A DNA stretch of 64,000 nt. Origin: Ascidia mentula (Eukaryota; Chordata; Ascidiacea; Phlebobranchia; Ascidiidae). Where the stretch lies: NCBI GenBank assembly GCA_947561715.1, contig OX387201.1:4296001-4360000 (forward strand), read 5' to 3'. How positions within the stretch are numbered: position 1 is the stretch's first letter; every line of letters begins with the position of its first letter. This document shows, in pieces, positions 55,101-64,000 of this stretch. The position numbers and the translations under genes are program-made. The notes under the pieces were generated by a model. That model searched no databases. It was not told the DNA's origin and saw nothing but the letters and a program-made list of their open reading frames with translations.

Positions 55101-57319
55101 ACATCCACCACAAACTAATTTCCGTTTCCAACATCGAGGCCCTATGACGCTTCATGGAACTTCGCCAGGTTATAAAGACCACATTGGAGCGTCCAAACTT
55201 TATTGCATAAGTTTGCGAAACTGATTAAGCACCTTATCTGGAATTACCAGCTGTGTTTGTATATCTTTGTGATAGTAAGGCCGTTACTCTCAGCAACAAC
55301 ACGGGAACGATTTAAACAACACATGGCCTCACGAACGCCTTCAGTACAAAATTGCATTTTTTGACAGCGCCTCTGTTTGACAGCAGCTCAGTGTGCTACG
55401 CTGATGAGTGCTGCGGAAGCTTAGCGAACCGGACGTGATGTAACGGGCGATGACGTCATACGCGCCTGGCACAGCAATGAAATTTGGGTTGTTAACGATC
55501 CGGCATTGGATTGGGCAAGGTTCAGCGAGAAGCCAAAAAATCAGAATGCCCTTAGTGCCTTCTATAGATTTATCATGTGGCTTACCTTTATTGTGCTAAA
55601 GGCTAAGCTTACAAAATATGTGTGACAACCATCAAGCCAAATTTACCCCAAACAAACAATACACAGGTCGTTTAGTGCCACCTAAACCGAAAGAGGATTG
55701 CAAATTTGAAACATCCTGCATTTGAGTCACAAAATGAAACTAATTGCAGGTTGAACTGCTACAACTTTTTTCGCTCAACCTGCAGCTTAACAGCACTGCA
55801 AAAACCTGTTTATCACAGAGAAGCCTCAAGAATGCAATTCATAATGAGTTAGGTTTCATAAACTCGAATGAACTGGACACACATCTTTATGGAGAAGAAC
55901 AAAGACACACCTACTTAACTATAGAAGTTGTGTGGGAATTAACTCAAAAAAATAACACTAAACAAAACCACCAAAATGTTAAAATGCTACAGTTTTCCTT
56001 TGTGCAACATTGTTTAGTGTCTACCATAAAGTTGTAAAAAAAAACAGGAGCTTACGCTGCCATTAAACGCTACAGCTACCAGTACCAAATTGAAACGAAG
56101 TTTTGCTTACCTCGCTTGTCCTGTCGATTGCGGATTTTGTCCTCAACCACAGCTTTAAACTTATTGGCTTCACTTTCATTTGCAAAGTTTAAACCCGCTC
56201 TGCATTGCTGTATAAAATACAATCTTGTGCTGTTAAATGTATTTTGGAAAATCACAAAGGTTGCCAATTGATTGAGGTCAGCTTATGTGTACCCTTACAT
56301 GGGTTTTCTGTTAGCCCACATGTTACACCAATACATAAGTCTTACATCAGTATCAAATGTGTGGAAATATGGCCGAGGTGTGTTGTACTTAAACTGGTTG
56401 TAAAGCTCCTGTTCCCATAACTTTGATTCATTCTGTTAAAAAAATCAATGAAAGGGCATTATTTTTCACAGTACTTTGACAAAACCAAGTTTAAATTATT
56501 GACAGACAGAAATATTTAAAATTACAAAACTATATATTTAAAGTGTAATAATCATAGATTTTGTAATTTGGCAACAGTTTAAACTTGAATACGTCCAACC
56601 AAGCCTGCAGCAATGAAAAAAAAACCTTTCACCATGGTGCCTGACTCAAAAACCTCGGAGGTTTCATAGACAATGAAATTTTTAGTTTTATACATGTATA
56701 CACATTGTTCATTTATGTTGTGGTCATTCATGCACACAAAAAAACTATTTACCAATAAAAATGTATGGTCACCTTATCCTTTAAAAGCTTACCCTTATAC
56801 TGTAGACTCTGATATAGTATGATCTCTTTGGGTTGTCTTTGACAAAACAACAAACACCCGTACATCGTTTCTGCCACTTTGTTCCGTTTTGAGCAAGATA
56901 CACTTGAACAACTGCTGTTGCCAACGACTAAAAAAGCATATATTCGATTTCATTGTAAGGTACAAAATTGAGCCATTGTTATGTTGCTTCTCTTTAAGTG
57001 CAATTAAACACTAATACAAAAATTATAAAGTTTACATGGTGCTGTAACATTTGGCTTTAAAAATCAGTTCATGGAAAAATACATTTCAGCATTCACAGAT
57101 ATACTGTATAAGATCACACCTACCACATTTTAACCTTGACTTAAACTTTAGAAACTACATTTTCACAGCAGAATTACCGAAGTGAAAACAACTTACAACA
57201 CATTTTTTGCCGAGCAGCATAAACAAACTATTGTTTTCATGATCAGATAGCAAAGACGAAGAATGCTGTTGGGCTGGAGGCCTTCGTCTTTGATTAGGTG
57301 GTGGGGGTGGTCCACTCAT
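37147..57319 (-). CDS. wasl: WASP/N-WASP actin nucleation-promoting factor, 11 exons
   Basis: Exons (5' to 3'): 57197-57319, 56793-56927, 56346-56432, 56111-56207, 41087-41187, 40533-40624, 40275-40317, 38648-38784, 38019-38469, 37662-37790, 37147-37305. The total is 1554 nt, 517 aa; human N-WASP is 505. Domains: WH1 about 26-146 (SLFMLLGKKC, FVKDNPKRSYYIRVYSI, LWEQELYNQF); Gln/Pro linker 148-181; basic stretch KKKSKKKGKKGKL; CRIB/GBD about 200-272 (ADIGVPSG, HVGHVGWDPNKGFD), which binds Cdc42 and holds the autoinhibitory helix; proline-rich 273-405 (profilin and SH3 binding); WH2 motifs GRGALLAQIRQG and GRGALLDQIRKG; central helix and acidic tail ending DSDEEWSD, which engages Arp2/3. A run of 13 glycines precedes the second WH2. 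Intron 4 is 14.9 kb, far longer than the others, and contains a large same-strand ORF. One gene covers the WASP/N-WASP pair of vertebrates. Confidence 0.95.
38785..40274. other. WASP intron 7, with a dispersed repeat
   Basis: Non-coding, about 1.5 kb. The segment 39871-39964 recurs in diverged form at 63227-63321. Confidence 0.6.
39871..39964. repeat. Dispersed repeat, copy 1
   Basis: Shares the order TAACCC-TTATGG, TATCAGTGCC, TTTTTTCGCAAAA, ATGATTT with 63227-63321 over about 95 bp. Family unknown; could be the tail of a SINE or MITE. Confidence 0.5.
42560..46141 (-). CDS. 1193-codon orphan ORF inside WASP intron 4
   Basis: Open for 1193 codons in AT-rich DNA, hence almost certainly coding. 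The ATG at 46141 has an in-frame TAG 18-20 bases upstream. The product is Ser/Arg/Lys-rich and mostly low complexity, so probably disordered. It has a polybasic patch KKRRKRKSKRSRKK near residue 1080 (nuclear-localisation-like), a possible short helical end (SSFINNDSIQQVGKICEMFE), and RLSRMLRKKAKKLS mid-protein. No domain I recognise. At 42595/42594 lies GAAG/GTAACT, a fair splice donor 11 codons before the stop. Its phase equals that of WASP exon 4, so it could join WASP exon 5 in frame. Either a nested gene or an alternative first coding exon of WASP. Also possible: a 5' exon of some other multi-exon gene. Confidence 0.8.
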   Translation of the reverse strand: MATSVAPAVLDNGYDARYLRESDFDDCSTISDDEDRGGSDYSLSDIEDALEKKSRAARPRDLSLLPSFPPAVDIPVKISKRSPPPLCDVINSTKATPVRTRRRLSSGGGRWGDGSRPSSATGKWIRRRSTKLSVKKQTAKHGVLQIVHLFEASDEMCSPKQQEEDQLASLEDAFPARAMRRAYTLGAIKNFAKDEAPEDKVTPIRKTLNSGTLPAGESLHNELLRNRSQSHSGVLDSPRSRSSSVLSSRSMRTDTDCDETPETDSNRSLRQWKHYKRAMEAYRKSAEKSKAAAAPVTESPEDGGKTNSLPLRGQSVFERVSIYDLWDTRSRASTPTAEDCSVVAESPTKESDSESLQLGDDVQKWCQRNHKSTPIKKYGCRCEETNQSLSLDYRNVVRRTPDRGKGGWTLLRQSFRRKSNYASVRKSMEPDPITDIDAMIGFGCEKLERRDSLSDEEPVSSFDMLEEPVKQEQEEEEKQAQKSSAAPEKIVWPEYKDYMKVKTELAEFPRTSFKMRLAALEKKGVKTTKGLADIICSEEVAVQTGAIPARRPSEDRQSQTDLSDTNLRNQNEIIRRRNLSLSTNSLQHKEHHKSVEHIAVPIHPMPDFGHYHTIASPARLSRMLRKKAKKLSMLSPLSSPRFAGGKGGKKKTPSPQRRTTSLGDQCKFELDKDHLAVISTEGETFADEVFSLPSPAPRPSVDDLGSLESFQFPSPPEEFCVKSKRVSPAKSPAKNIDRSVSKKKSNPSTPDTESADNTLTATPVNTTAATTDQIKVAKTNRPSCNKEHIYQNESKPVSRQLSVSKSTDFLNACVESAIHSNDDSRKRSSWLYTNAGSPFACYQEESGGGATATNLTYMDVRTVTPSVSPDVRRKQDVPRITVTQSSTRKGCGGTQDNAYGNTSAPLYLNVQSGCESEDDYVSYDQFYKDKPLTKKNNKRRDEDGLNKADILREDMSKLDLDIEGYFASLGRKKPTQSLKTASPRRSTPNRHARTARSCQAQQLSKYSQRSPILVNSNANNSAVKPFSVKTGRYRDSNTSSILSTCSSSARSSCVSPSPVATPVAERVGAFERGEFGDLKKRRKRKSKRSRKKPGSEISVPLTDSTIHRQAAYQLNLEKSFSSKTERIELISSFINNDSIQQVGKICEMFEGKAKGTGGKAYSDGLFSSMSRILKLRKVKTKEGNYIYMSPNTR
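48276..48297. repeat. Microsatellite (TAA)n
   Basis: Seven uninterrupted trinucleotide repeats. Confidence 0.9.
49740..49835 (-). repeat. Possible tRNA-derived SINE fragment
   Basis: GGTTCGAACC at 49788-49797 is a perfect B-box core (and a palindrome), within TGCAGGTTCGAACCCTCGCG on the minus strand. No A-box at the right distance and no tRNA fold, so a fragment at best. Confidence 0.3.
55745..55784. repeat. Small perfect hairpin
   Basis: TGCAGGTTGA and its reverse complement TCAACCTGCA around a 20-bp loop. Function unknown. Confidence 0.5.
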
Positions 57320-58853
57320 TGCTGAAGGTTTACCGGACAGTATCTTTGTAAAGCTGATTTCAGATACAATACGACTACTGTCCTTGTAGGTGTATATATG
57401 TTATTTCATTTATCTGTAATAGTATGTGCCATTACAAATTTAGCAATACAAGTTAAATTTATTGGTTTTGGTATGTACACCTCGCACAATAAAAAATTAT
57501 AGTGATGGCACCTTGGCAGTAATCATCGACTCAGACAATACTATGTTGTTATTTTCTCTACAGCTAAAACACTCTTTACTTCATTCTTCAAGGCGAACAT
57601 GCAAAACACAGCAAACAACATCCGCCATTGCCCAAATTCTGAAGACTTGACAGCGCTGCTCAGGCGTAAAGTTAATTCCCCCATAGAAATACTTCCGAGC
57701 GTAAACATTTATACAGAAAACTTGTGCAAACGAGGACACCTCATTTATAATACTCACAGGCCAACTAAAACTAACTTACCAAAATTTTCTGAACTTGGCA
57801 TAGCATTTTACCGACCACAGGAAATTGTATTGAGTGCTGTTGATAACGTCTAAAACGTGATCCTTACGTACTGAAGAGGGTGTTTTTTGTCAAAAACGTG
57901 GATACCGAAGAATACGTTTTCCAAAGGTTCATTCATGAGTCCAGCAGGAGGGGATGGGAAGAAGCACTTACTCCCCTTATCCCCGAAAAATAAAACAAAT
58001 ACCTTAAAGACCGGGTAATCGAAAACTTTTCAAAATAAGTTTTTCGCCCCTGTCCCGAATACTTTTGAGCCAATGACCCCCTGATTTTTAAAAGGTAAAT
58101 AGGCTACCCCCAAAAAAATACATACGCATTTTTTCGGATTAAATTTTACGATAAAACTTGCCGGTAAAACTTAAATCCGAACCTCTATCAAAGCAAAGTA
58201 CAGTTTTAGCTGTATTTTTTCTGTTTGGACCTGTCGAGAACAAATTATCGGTTGAAAGCCGCAACCAAATATATTATTACAGTGATCAATAAAGGCAACT
58301 AATACGCGGGAAAGACCACTTACGTTAAAGTTGCTCAAAAATGCTTCACAATAAAGCATTTGTTTTTGGCCACAATCGGTGCTTTCTGGAGATGTACCTC
58401 GCGAATCGTTATTACAGAGGGGAGGGGGGGACAACATGAAATCAATTTATCACTTTTGCCAGAGTTCAAAGGATTGAAAGGTATGCAATATGCAACCAGT
58501 CACTTTTTTCAAAACATTTTCTTTTGGCTATCACTATATACCAATGAATAGATATTTATCAAACATGGTTAAAACAAGAAAAACGCGACAATATAATAAA
58601 AATATAAGTGGGTGGATTCGAAACTTTAGCTACCATACAGTGTGGAGCAGTTAAAAAAACAAGCGAGCAACACGTACACGCGCTACACTTCGTCAAAATG
58701 TTGTTCCAAAAATTGCGACCGCACAAGTTACTAAGCAACAACTGCATCAGAAAACATTCAACCCAACAGCGAAACGGCTACAAGACAATTGCTCTTCATG
58801 TGCGTGGTTGATAAAAGATGTTGAAACTGCAGGAAAGGTTGACGATATGACGT
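57320..58853. other. Intergenic upstream of WASP, downstream of SDF4
   Basis: Should contain the WASP promoter and the SDF4 3' UTR. No gene seen. Confidence 0.6.
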
Positions 58854-61800
58854 CTACAAGTCGTCGTGGACGCTTTTGGCGTAGTTGTAAAGCTTGCTCC
58901 CCGTGTAGAATTCGCTGTTTTCGAGTAATTCCGCAAGGGACAGTTTGTCGTCACTGTCCTCGTCGCCGAACGCTATCAACTGTCTTGCTTCTTGTTCAGC
59001 CATGTTCTCGCTCAACGGATCAAGGTATTTCTGCACAGAATTTTGTATTAAATAACATAACGAAGTTCAAATGGAGATATAGTGTTGTCGGAGTTACAAA
59101 ACAGTGCATGCTCACCTCAAGTTCCTCTTTAGTGACCTTGTTATCGTGGTCGATGTCCATCACCTTCCTGAACTCCTGCCTCCTGACCACTGCCCATTCA
59201 TCACTTTGTGTGTCAACGTCAACATCAGATCCGATAGACATGTACTCATGGATAGTCAGCACTCCGTCACCATCGACATCTGAAACAAAACATTATTTGC
59301 CAACTTAATATGCAAACGTGCAACTCAGCAGATAAAGGTCAAACCATTGTTAACATATGAATACCTTTAGTCACAAGTTAGGACTCATGTGGGGACACCA
59401 CACAGATTACAGTGGAATTAGTTACTTTATTTTGACAATACCCAATTACAAGAAACATTTGTCAAATTGGTTGTTAAATTAGTTGGTAATTTGCACAAAC
59501 AACAATAAAAGTGTTTTTATTTTTATTTTGAGTGGCAAGTTACAAATTTCAACATGAAGCCCCTGGTAGGCATGCCAAGAGTTGATATATTATAGCAGGG
59601 CAGGTGATTTACAAATTCACACCCCCAATACTTTGTCATATATTCGGGACCGTGTTGTGTCAGGAAAAACGGCTAAAACATACCTGAAGTTGACATAATT
59701 TGTAAACTGGCACATGACGATCAAATAATTGCTAAGTAAAATTTCGCTGTGAAATTAACCCACCCATATCATGCATAAAGTCTTCCACGAGATACTGCAG
59801 CATTCCTTTGCTTGTTTCAGGATGTTGGAAGTCCAGAAACTGTTCTGAGGTCAGGTAGTTATTTTCACCTTCAGTGGCAGACTAAAGTCATTTGTCAGAA
59901 AATAATTATTAACTTTCACTATCTGATGGTAATATGTTTTATGATAAGTTTGTATCACCTGGATCCACTTGTCTCTTGCATCCTCAATCTCATCTTCCAC
60001 TTCTTTGCTTATTTCTATTTTTTCACCACTTTCCAATTTCCTGGCAACAGTTAACCTGCATAAAATATATTTTTTTAGGGAAATGTATAAAGGCATGTGC
60101 AGGATTGGTAAACAGTTAGAGCTGCATACAGACGGCCACTGTTTCGATCTATAAGGTCTCATTGGTGCAGCTTGGTGTGACTATGGATGATCTTGACCAG
60201 AAAGAATCATCGTCATTCGATGGGCACCATACTAGGTGCAACCATCCAGAGAAACAAGGTAGACACCATGACAAAGCAAAACTATGCCTATTGTGCAGTC
60301 AGGCTGTATTAGTGGCTTCATGCTTATTAATAGGCCTACTGTACAATATATTCAAAATATTTTGATAAACAAAATCAACAGAGAACTAACTTGTCAAAGT
60401 TACGTTGTGCCAAAAATTCTGCCAGATATTCGTTCCATGTGATGCGATTGTCATGATCAGTGTCAATCCGAGAAAATTTCTCACTGTTTTCTTTCTTTGC
60501 CTCGTCAAAATGTTCTCTGGTTTTGGCAAGGACCCACTTGGTAAGTTCCGGGATGTCCAAGTGCTTATCCTTGTTTGAATCAATTCTGAAACGACATCAC
60601 AACGTTTATCACTTTTGTCAGGCAGTCAGTAGCCAAATAATAGGCACAAAAATACATTTCTATCACAATGGGTGTATCAGAAGGGTATACAATAGAATAT
60701 TATGTGTAGCTCAACAGGAAACATTGCTTGAAACAGGATATACTTATTATTTACAGCAGCAACATCAGTGCAGTAACCTTTGATATGTAAAATAGTTCAC
60801 ATGTGTGTGCATGACTTGCCATGTCCATGTGACAAATGTTTGACATAAAAAAAACACACCTTGCACTGTTACAGCTTAAAGGGCAAAGATCAGAATGTGC
60901 ATAATAGGCAATAATTGCCTACACTGAGTGCATGATAAACAATAATTGCCAAGTTGCCTACAATGACAGAGGAGTGGCTTTAAATGGCATGTTCCTTAAA
61001 GTCTGGACCTTATATATTTACATAAATTGAAAAACATGGTATCTAAGAGTTATTGACATTAGTAAGAGCTGCTGCCAGGAGGTTCTAATAAATGAGACTG
61101 CTGTCCGGCATTAAGGAAGTGACAATAAATCAAACAAAATTTGTGTACAATTTACTTTTACCATTTGTAAATATGATATCCTATGTTTTAACAAATCTTT
61201 TTGCAGTGTATTTACTATTATTTTCACAACAGGCACATGAAGAATTTTTAATGGAGATTATATTTTATATTTTGTTAGAGAATTACCCCATTTTTATGTT
61301 ACAATTGTCTTATATACTTGCTGTCGAGCTAAACAAAATACTTCAGTCTACTAGCTCCATTAGTGACTGACTTGACATATCACCACTATTACACTAAAAC
61401 AATGCCTTTACCATGTATAGCATGTAAGCATGTAACACAGTGCTGTATATGATCAATAAACGTACTTATTAAAAATATTTTCCAATTGCTCTTTCTGTTC
61501 CTTTAGTTCATAATTCCCATTTTCAAATTTATTTAAGTCTTCCCCCAGAAAGACCTCCTTGTGAAAATTGGAGTTCAAATTTCCATCGCGACCAATTTTC
61601 ACAGCATCAAGGTGTTTTGGAGGTGCCAAGTCATCTTCAATCTCCGCCTGTCATACAGGCAGTGCTCAGTAAAAAGATGAATGTTTGATTTTAAGTGGGT
61701 ATATCAGTTGAAGATATATTTAAACTTTCAAAAACTAAACAATAAATCTTGATTATAGTCAATGCATATATTAATATACAACATATCTATTTTATATACT

Positions 61801-62709
61801 ATTTACAATCTTAGAGAGTGACATGGCATGAAAAGTCCATACCAAATTTATGCACAGCATCTTGCACAATATAATGCAAAACAAGCACAATTAAAGACAA
61901 ATAAAGATTTGAACTGCTAGAATTTTATAACCACCATACCCTGATGAAAAAACTATCATCAAAACAAATAAAGTTATTGCTTTGCTACAAGAACCACTGG
62001 ATAAAAGCCAGTTCTAACAAAATCACCTTTATATTCTTATTGAGGGGTTCCTTGTCTTGGTCTTTGGAATCATCATCTTTTTTATCTGCACCAAACAGTT
62101 ACAAATAAATTTTTGACATAAAATGAATTAGGCAGTTAAACAGTCCTTTATACAACAAGGACTAAAATAATGGAGAAATACATCCTTGAGCAGTGGTTCT
62201 CAACCTTTTTGCCCAGGTGGACCTTTTAGTAATGTCAGAGTAATCATGAACAAGTACAGGTCCTACATCACAATACATGTTGTTTGTTATATAATAAGGC
62301 TAGAAAGTGCACCTCTAATTAATCATGCTTCCATGATAATTTTAAAAAAATCAATTGCATTTATAACATGCATCTTTTAAGTGGCCGCATACCCCTCAAC
62401 AACAATCTGCGGACCCCCAGGAGTCCGCAATCCCCTGTTGAGAATGCAATGTGCATAAACCAATGCCCAAAAGTAAGATTTACAGACAAACTATACACCC
62501 GATCTAATCATCATCACTTTGTTAATGTAGAGTGCCAACAGTAACAATCCTTGCAAGGCCTACTAGTCATACACAGCAAAATCTTTGATATGTAACACAC
62601 AACCTGCTTTATTACCTTTGCTGTTCTTTACCATCATCATTAAGGATTTCCCATTTGAAGTCGTTAACATGGAAAGGCATGTTGCAACCACAAGAAGTCT
62701 TACCCACAT
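58854..62709 (-). CDS. sdf4: SDF4/Cab45, Golgi-lumen EF-hand protein (CREC family), 8 exons
   Basis: Exons (5' to 3'): 62616-62709, 62027-62085, 61466-61647, 60391-60585, 59959-60055, 59764-59881, 59116-59279, 58854-59030. The total is 1086 nt, 361 aa; human Cab45 is 362. A signal peptide is visible (MWVRLLVVATCLSMLTTSNG). Residues about 32-50 are a charged insert (DKKDDDSKDQDKE). Five EF-hand loops look canonical: DSNKDKHLDIPE, DTDHDNRITWNE, DVDGDGVLTIHE, DIDHDNKVTKEE and DEDSDDKLSLAE. The third of six hands (around NNYLTSEQFLDF) is degenerate. The C-terminus ends YAKSVHDDL, like the Cab45 YARSVHEEF end. Cab45 binds calcium in the trans-Golgi lumen and sorts secretory cargo. The signal peptide and lack of a membrane segment fit this. 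Confidence 0.94.
62191..62446. mobile_element. hAT-like MITE, intron 1 of SDF4
   Basis: The left end is CAGTGGTTCTCAACC; the inverted right end reads CATTCTCAAC. Near the right end are GCGGACCCCC and GAGTCCGC, common in hAT-family non-autonomous elements. No target duplication visible. Confidence 0.6.
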
Positions 62710-64000
62710 GATGTAAAATTCAGTTTCAACGTAATTTGTTTATATAGGCTAAATGGTCTGAAGTGTAACATAAGAATCGCTAAAGTACTACATCAAACAC
62801 GATAAAAATGCCTCAAACAAATGCGATACATTATGTGTTTTTTCCGTACCTCGAGCAGGTATTGAAAAAAAAATGTTTGTAGCAAAACATTTCGATGGGT
62901 TTTGCTTCGGCCAGCACGGCCGGGTGGCCACCTTTCGTCACATACAGCTTGTCGCAACCCATCACCTCGCAGTGCGACTGACTGAGATCCTATGAGAGTC
63001 AGACTGCAGGATTTATCCTTCGCGCACTTTTGCGAAAATTTGCCGATAATCCGCGCAGTATTAATGAGCTAATGCATTAACATAGGAGAAAACGTTGCGA
63101 TCGTCCGCGCAATTAATGATCGCCGAAACAAAATCCTCCTCGCAAAAAACATACTTTCCAATCTGGTATGACAGACGGTGATCCTCCGTGAGGAAATCAC
63201 ATTTACACGGGCGCCTGATAACTCGATAACCTTTATGGTTTTATCGGTGCCCATTCCATTTCATTTCTTTGTATATTGTTCTCACGCGTAGTTGCTTTTT
63301 TCGCAAAAAACAACATGATTTAAAAACAACCAACAACTTTCCAAAACAACAATATAAAACACGCGTCACGCATGACGTTGCAACAATCCAATAGAAAATA
63401 TGATTTCTGTTAATTAAAATGTAATCTGCTATCAACTATTCAAATCTGTCCGAAGTAAAAATATTTTGACTCCCGTTTTTTTTTATTTCGACTACGACAA
63501 TTAACGGGAAAATACTCATACACCGGGACACAGATTCGTTGGCATACGTGATCCATATGTAATCCTGTGTAACATAGAAATGTGAGCGAATATTAACGCC
63601 AAACATGTAGGCTAATAAAAACTTGACAAATCGAAATCGTTGGTTACGTTGTTCACACATGACCGTTATCATTCGCACAGATTTCTTTATTATACCGAAG
63701 AACACGGTGTAAGTTTTAAGTATTTTCCAAATTAACGCAATCTGCTGTCTCCATTCACTCCAGGAACGTCGTTTTAATGTTGTCGGGGGGTGTCGCAATC
63801 TTGCTTTCATAGCATCACAGGGTATTACTCGATTAATGAAATGAATTTATATTTTCATATCACATCTCGAAAGTACCATTTTAAAGCTGTTGCGGTACAA
63901 CGAAGTGTCGAGAATTTTGTTCATATAAGCATCCAATATTGTATGTGTGCGTCGTCATTGCATTTTAAAATAAATAAAGTGCGCCAGACGTTCAGTGTTT
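62710..64000. other. Upstream of SDF4, no gene seen
   Basis: Likely contains the SDF4 promoter. A 124-codon ORF (63436-63810, minus) has no family resemblance. A dispersed repeat lies at 63227-63321. Confidence 0.55.
63227..63321. repeat. Dispersed repeat, copy 2
   Basis: Diverged copy of 39871-39964 in the same orientation. Confidence 0.5.

Larger units (their letters stand above)
46142..56110. other. Remainder of WASP intron 4, non-coding
   Basis: About 10 kb with only short unrelated ORFs. Contains a TAA microsatellite at 48276-48297, a poly-G run near 52757-52766, a 10-bp hairpin at 55745-55784 and a B-box-like palindrome at 49788. The DNA just upstream of the 1193-codon ORF (46142-47100) may hold its promoter. 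Confidence 0.5.

Noticed and set aside
63436-63810. 124-codon ORF, minus strand
   Set aside because: No family resemblance, no codon-pattern support and no partner exons seen.

Overview
The window reads as nuclear DNA of an invertebrate chordate. A tunicate of the Ciona type is the best guess: the sequence is AT-rich and compact, has short GT-AG introns, and its proteins look like single-copy relatives of vertebrate RCC2, N-WASP and SDF4/Cab45. The species assignment is inference.

Bases 1-24075 are a tandem array of arginine tRNA genes. I count 119 copies, all on the minus strand, in a unit of about 203 bp. It runs off the left edge of the window and stops inside a truncated copy at 24075. 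111 copies are full length or nearly so: 95 with anticodon TCG and 16 with ACG. Eight are truncated, seven ACG and one TCG. Both anticodons sit on the same tRNA body, which resembles the metazoan tRNA-Arg(ACG) body. Anticodon choice is tied to one of two 5' flanks. Groups of units are themselves duplicated, in a 7-unit block, a 5.5-kb block and a 4-unit cassette.

Right of the array lie ordinary split genes. RCC2 is on the minus strand (25661-28963, 10 exons, 480 aa). It is head to head with a leucine-rich-repeat gene on the plus strand (29795-35282, 12 coding exons, 660 aa). A WASP/N-WASP gene is on the minus strand (37147-57319, 11 exons, 517 aa). Its fourth intron is 14.9 kb and holds an uninterrupted 1193-codon ORF on the same strand. 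That ORF ends next to a splice donor whose phase fits the next WASP exon. Last is SDF4/Cab45 on the minus strand (58854-62709, 8 exons, 361 aa).

Exons were joined by hand from GT-AG sites with phase checks. Every junction in the four split genes keeps frame. Small mobile elements lie in the introns: two foldback elements sharing a core motif and two hAT-like MITEs. I saw no retrovirus-like element, CRISPR array or rRNA.

The genes do not form an obvious pathway. The array is the unusual part of the window. The WASP locus, with a large orphan exon that may feed into it, is the second.
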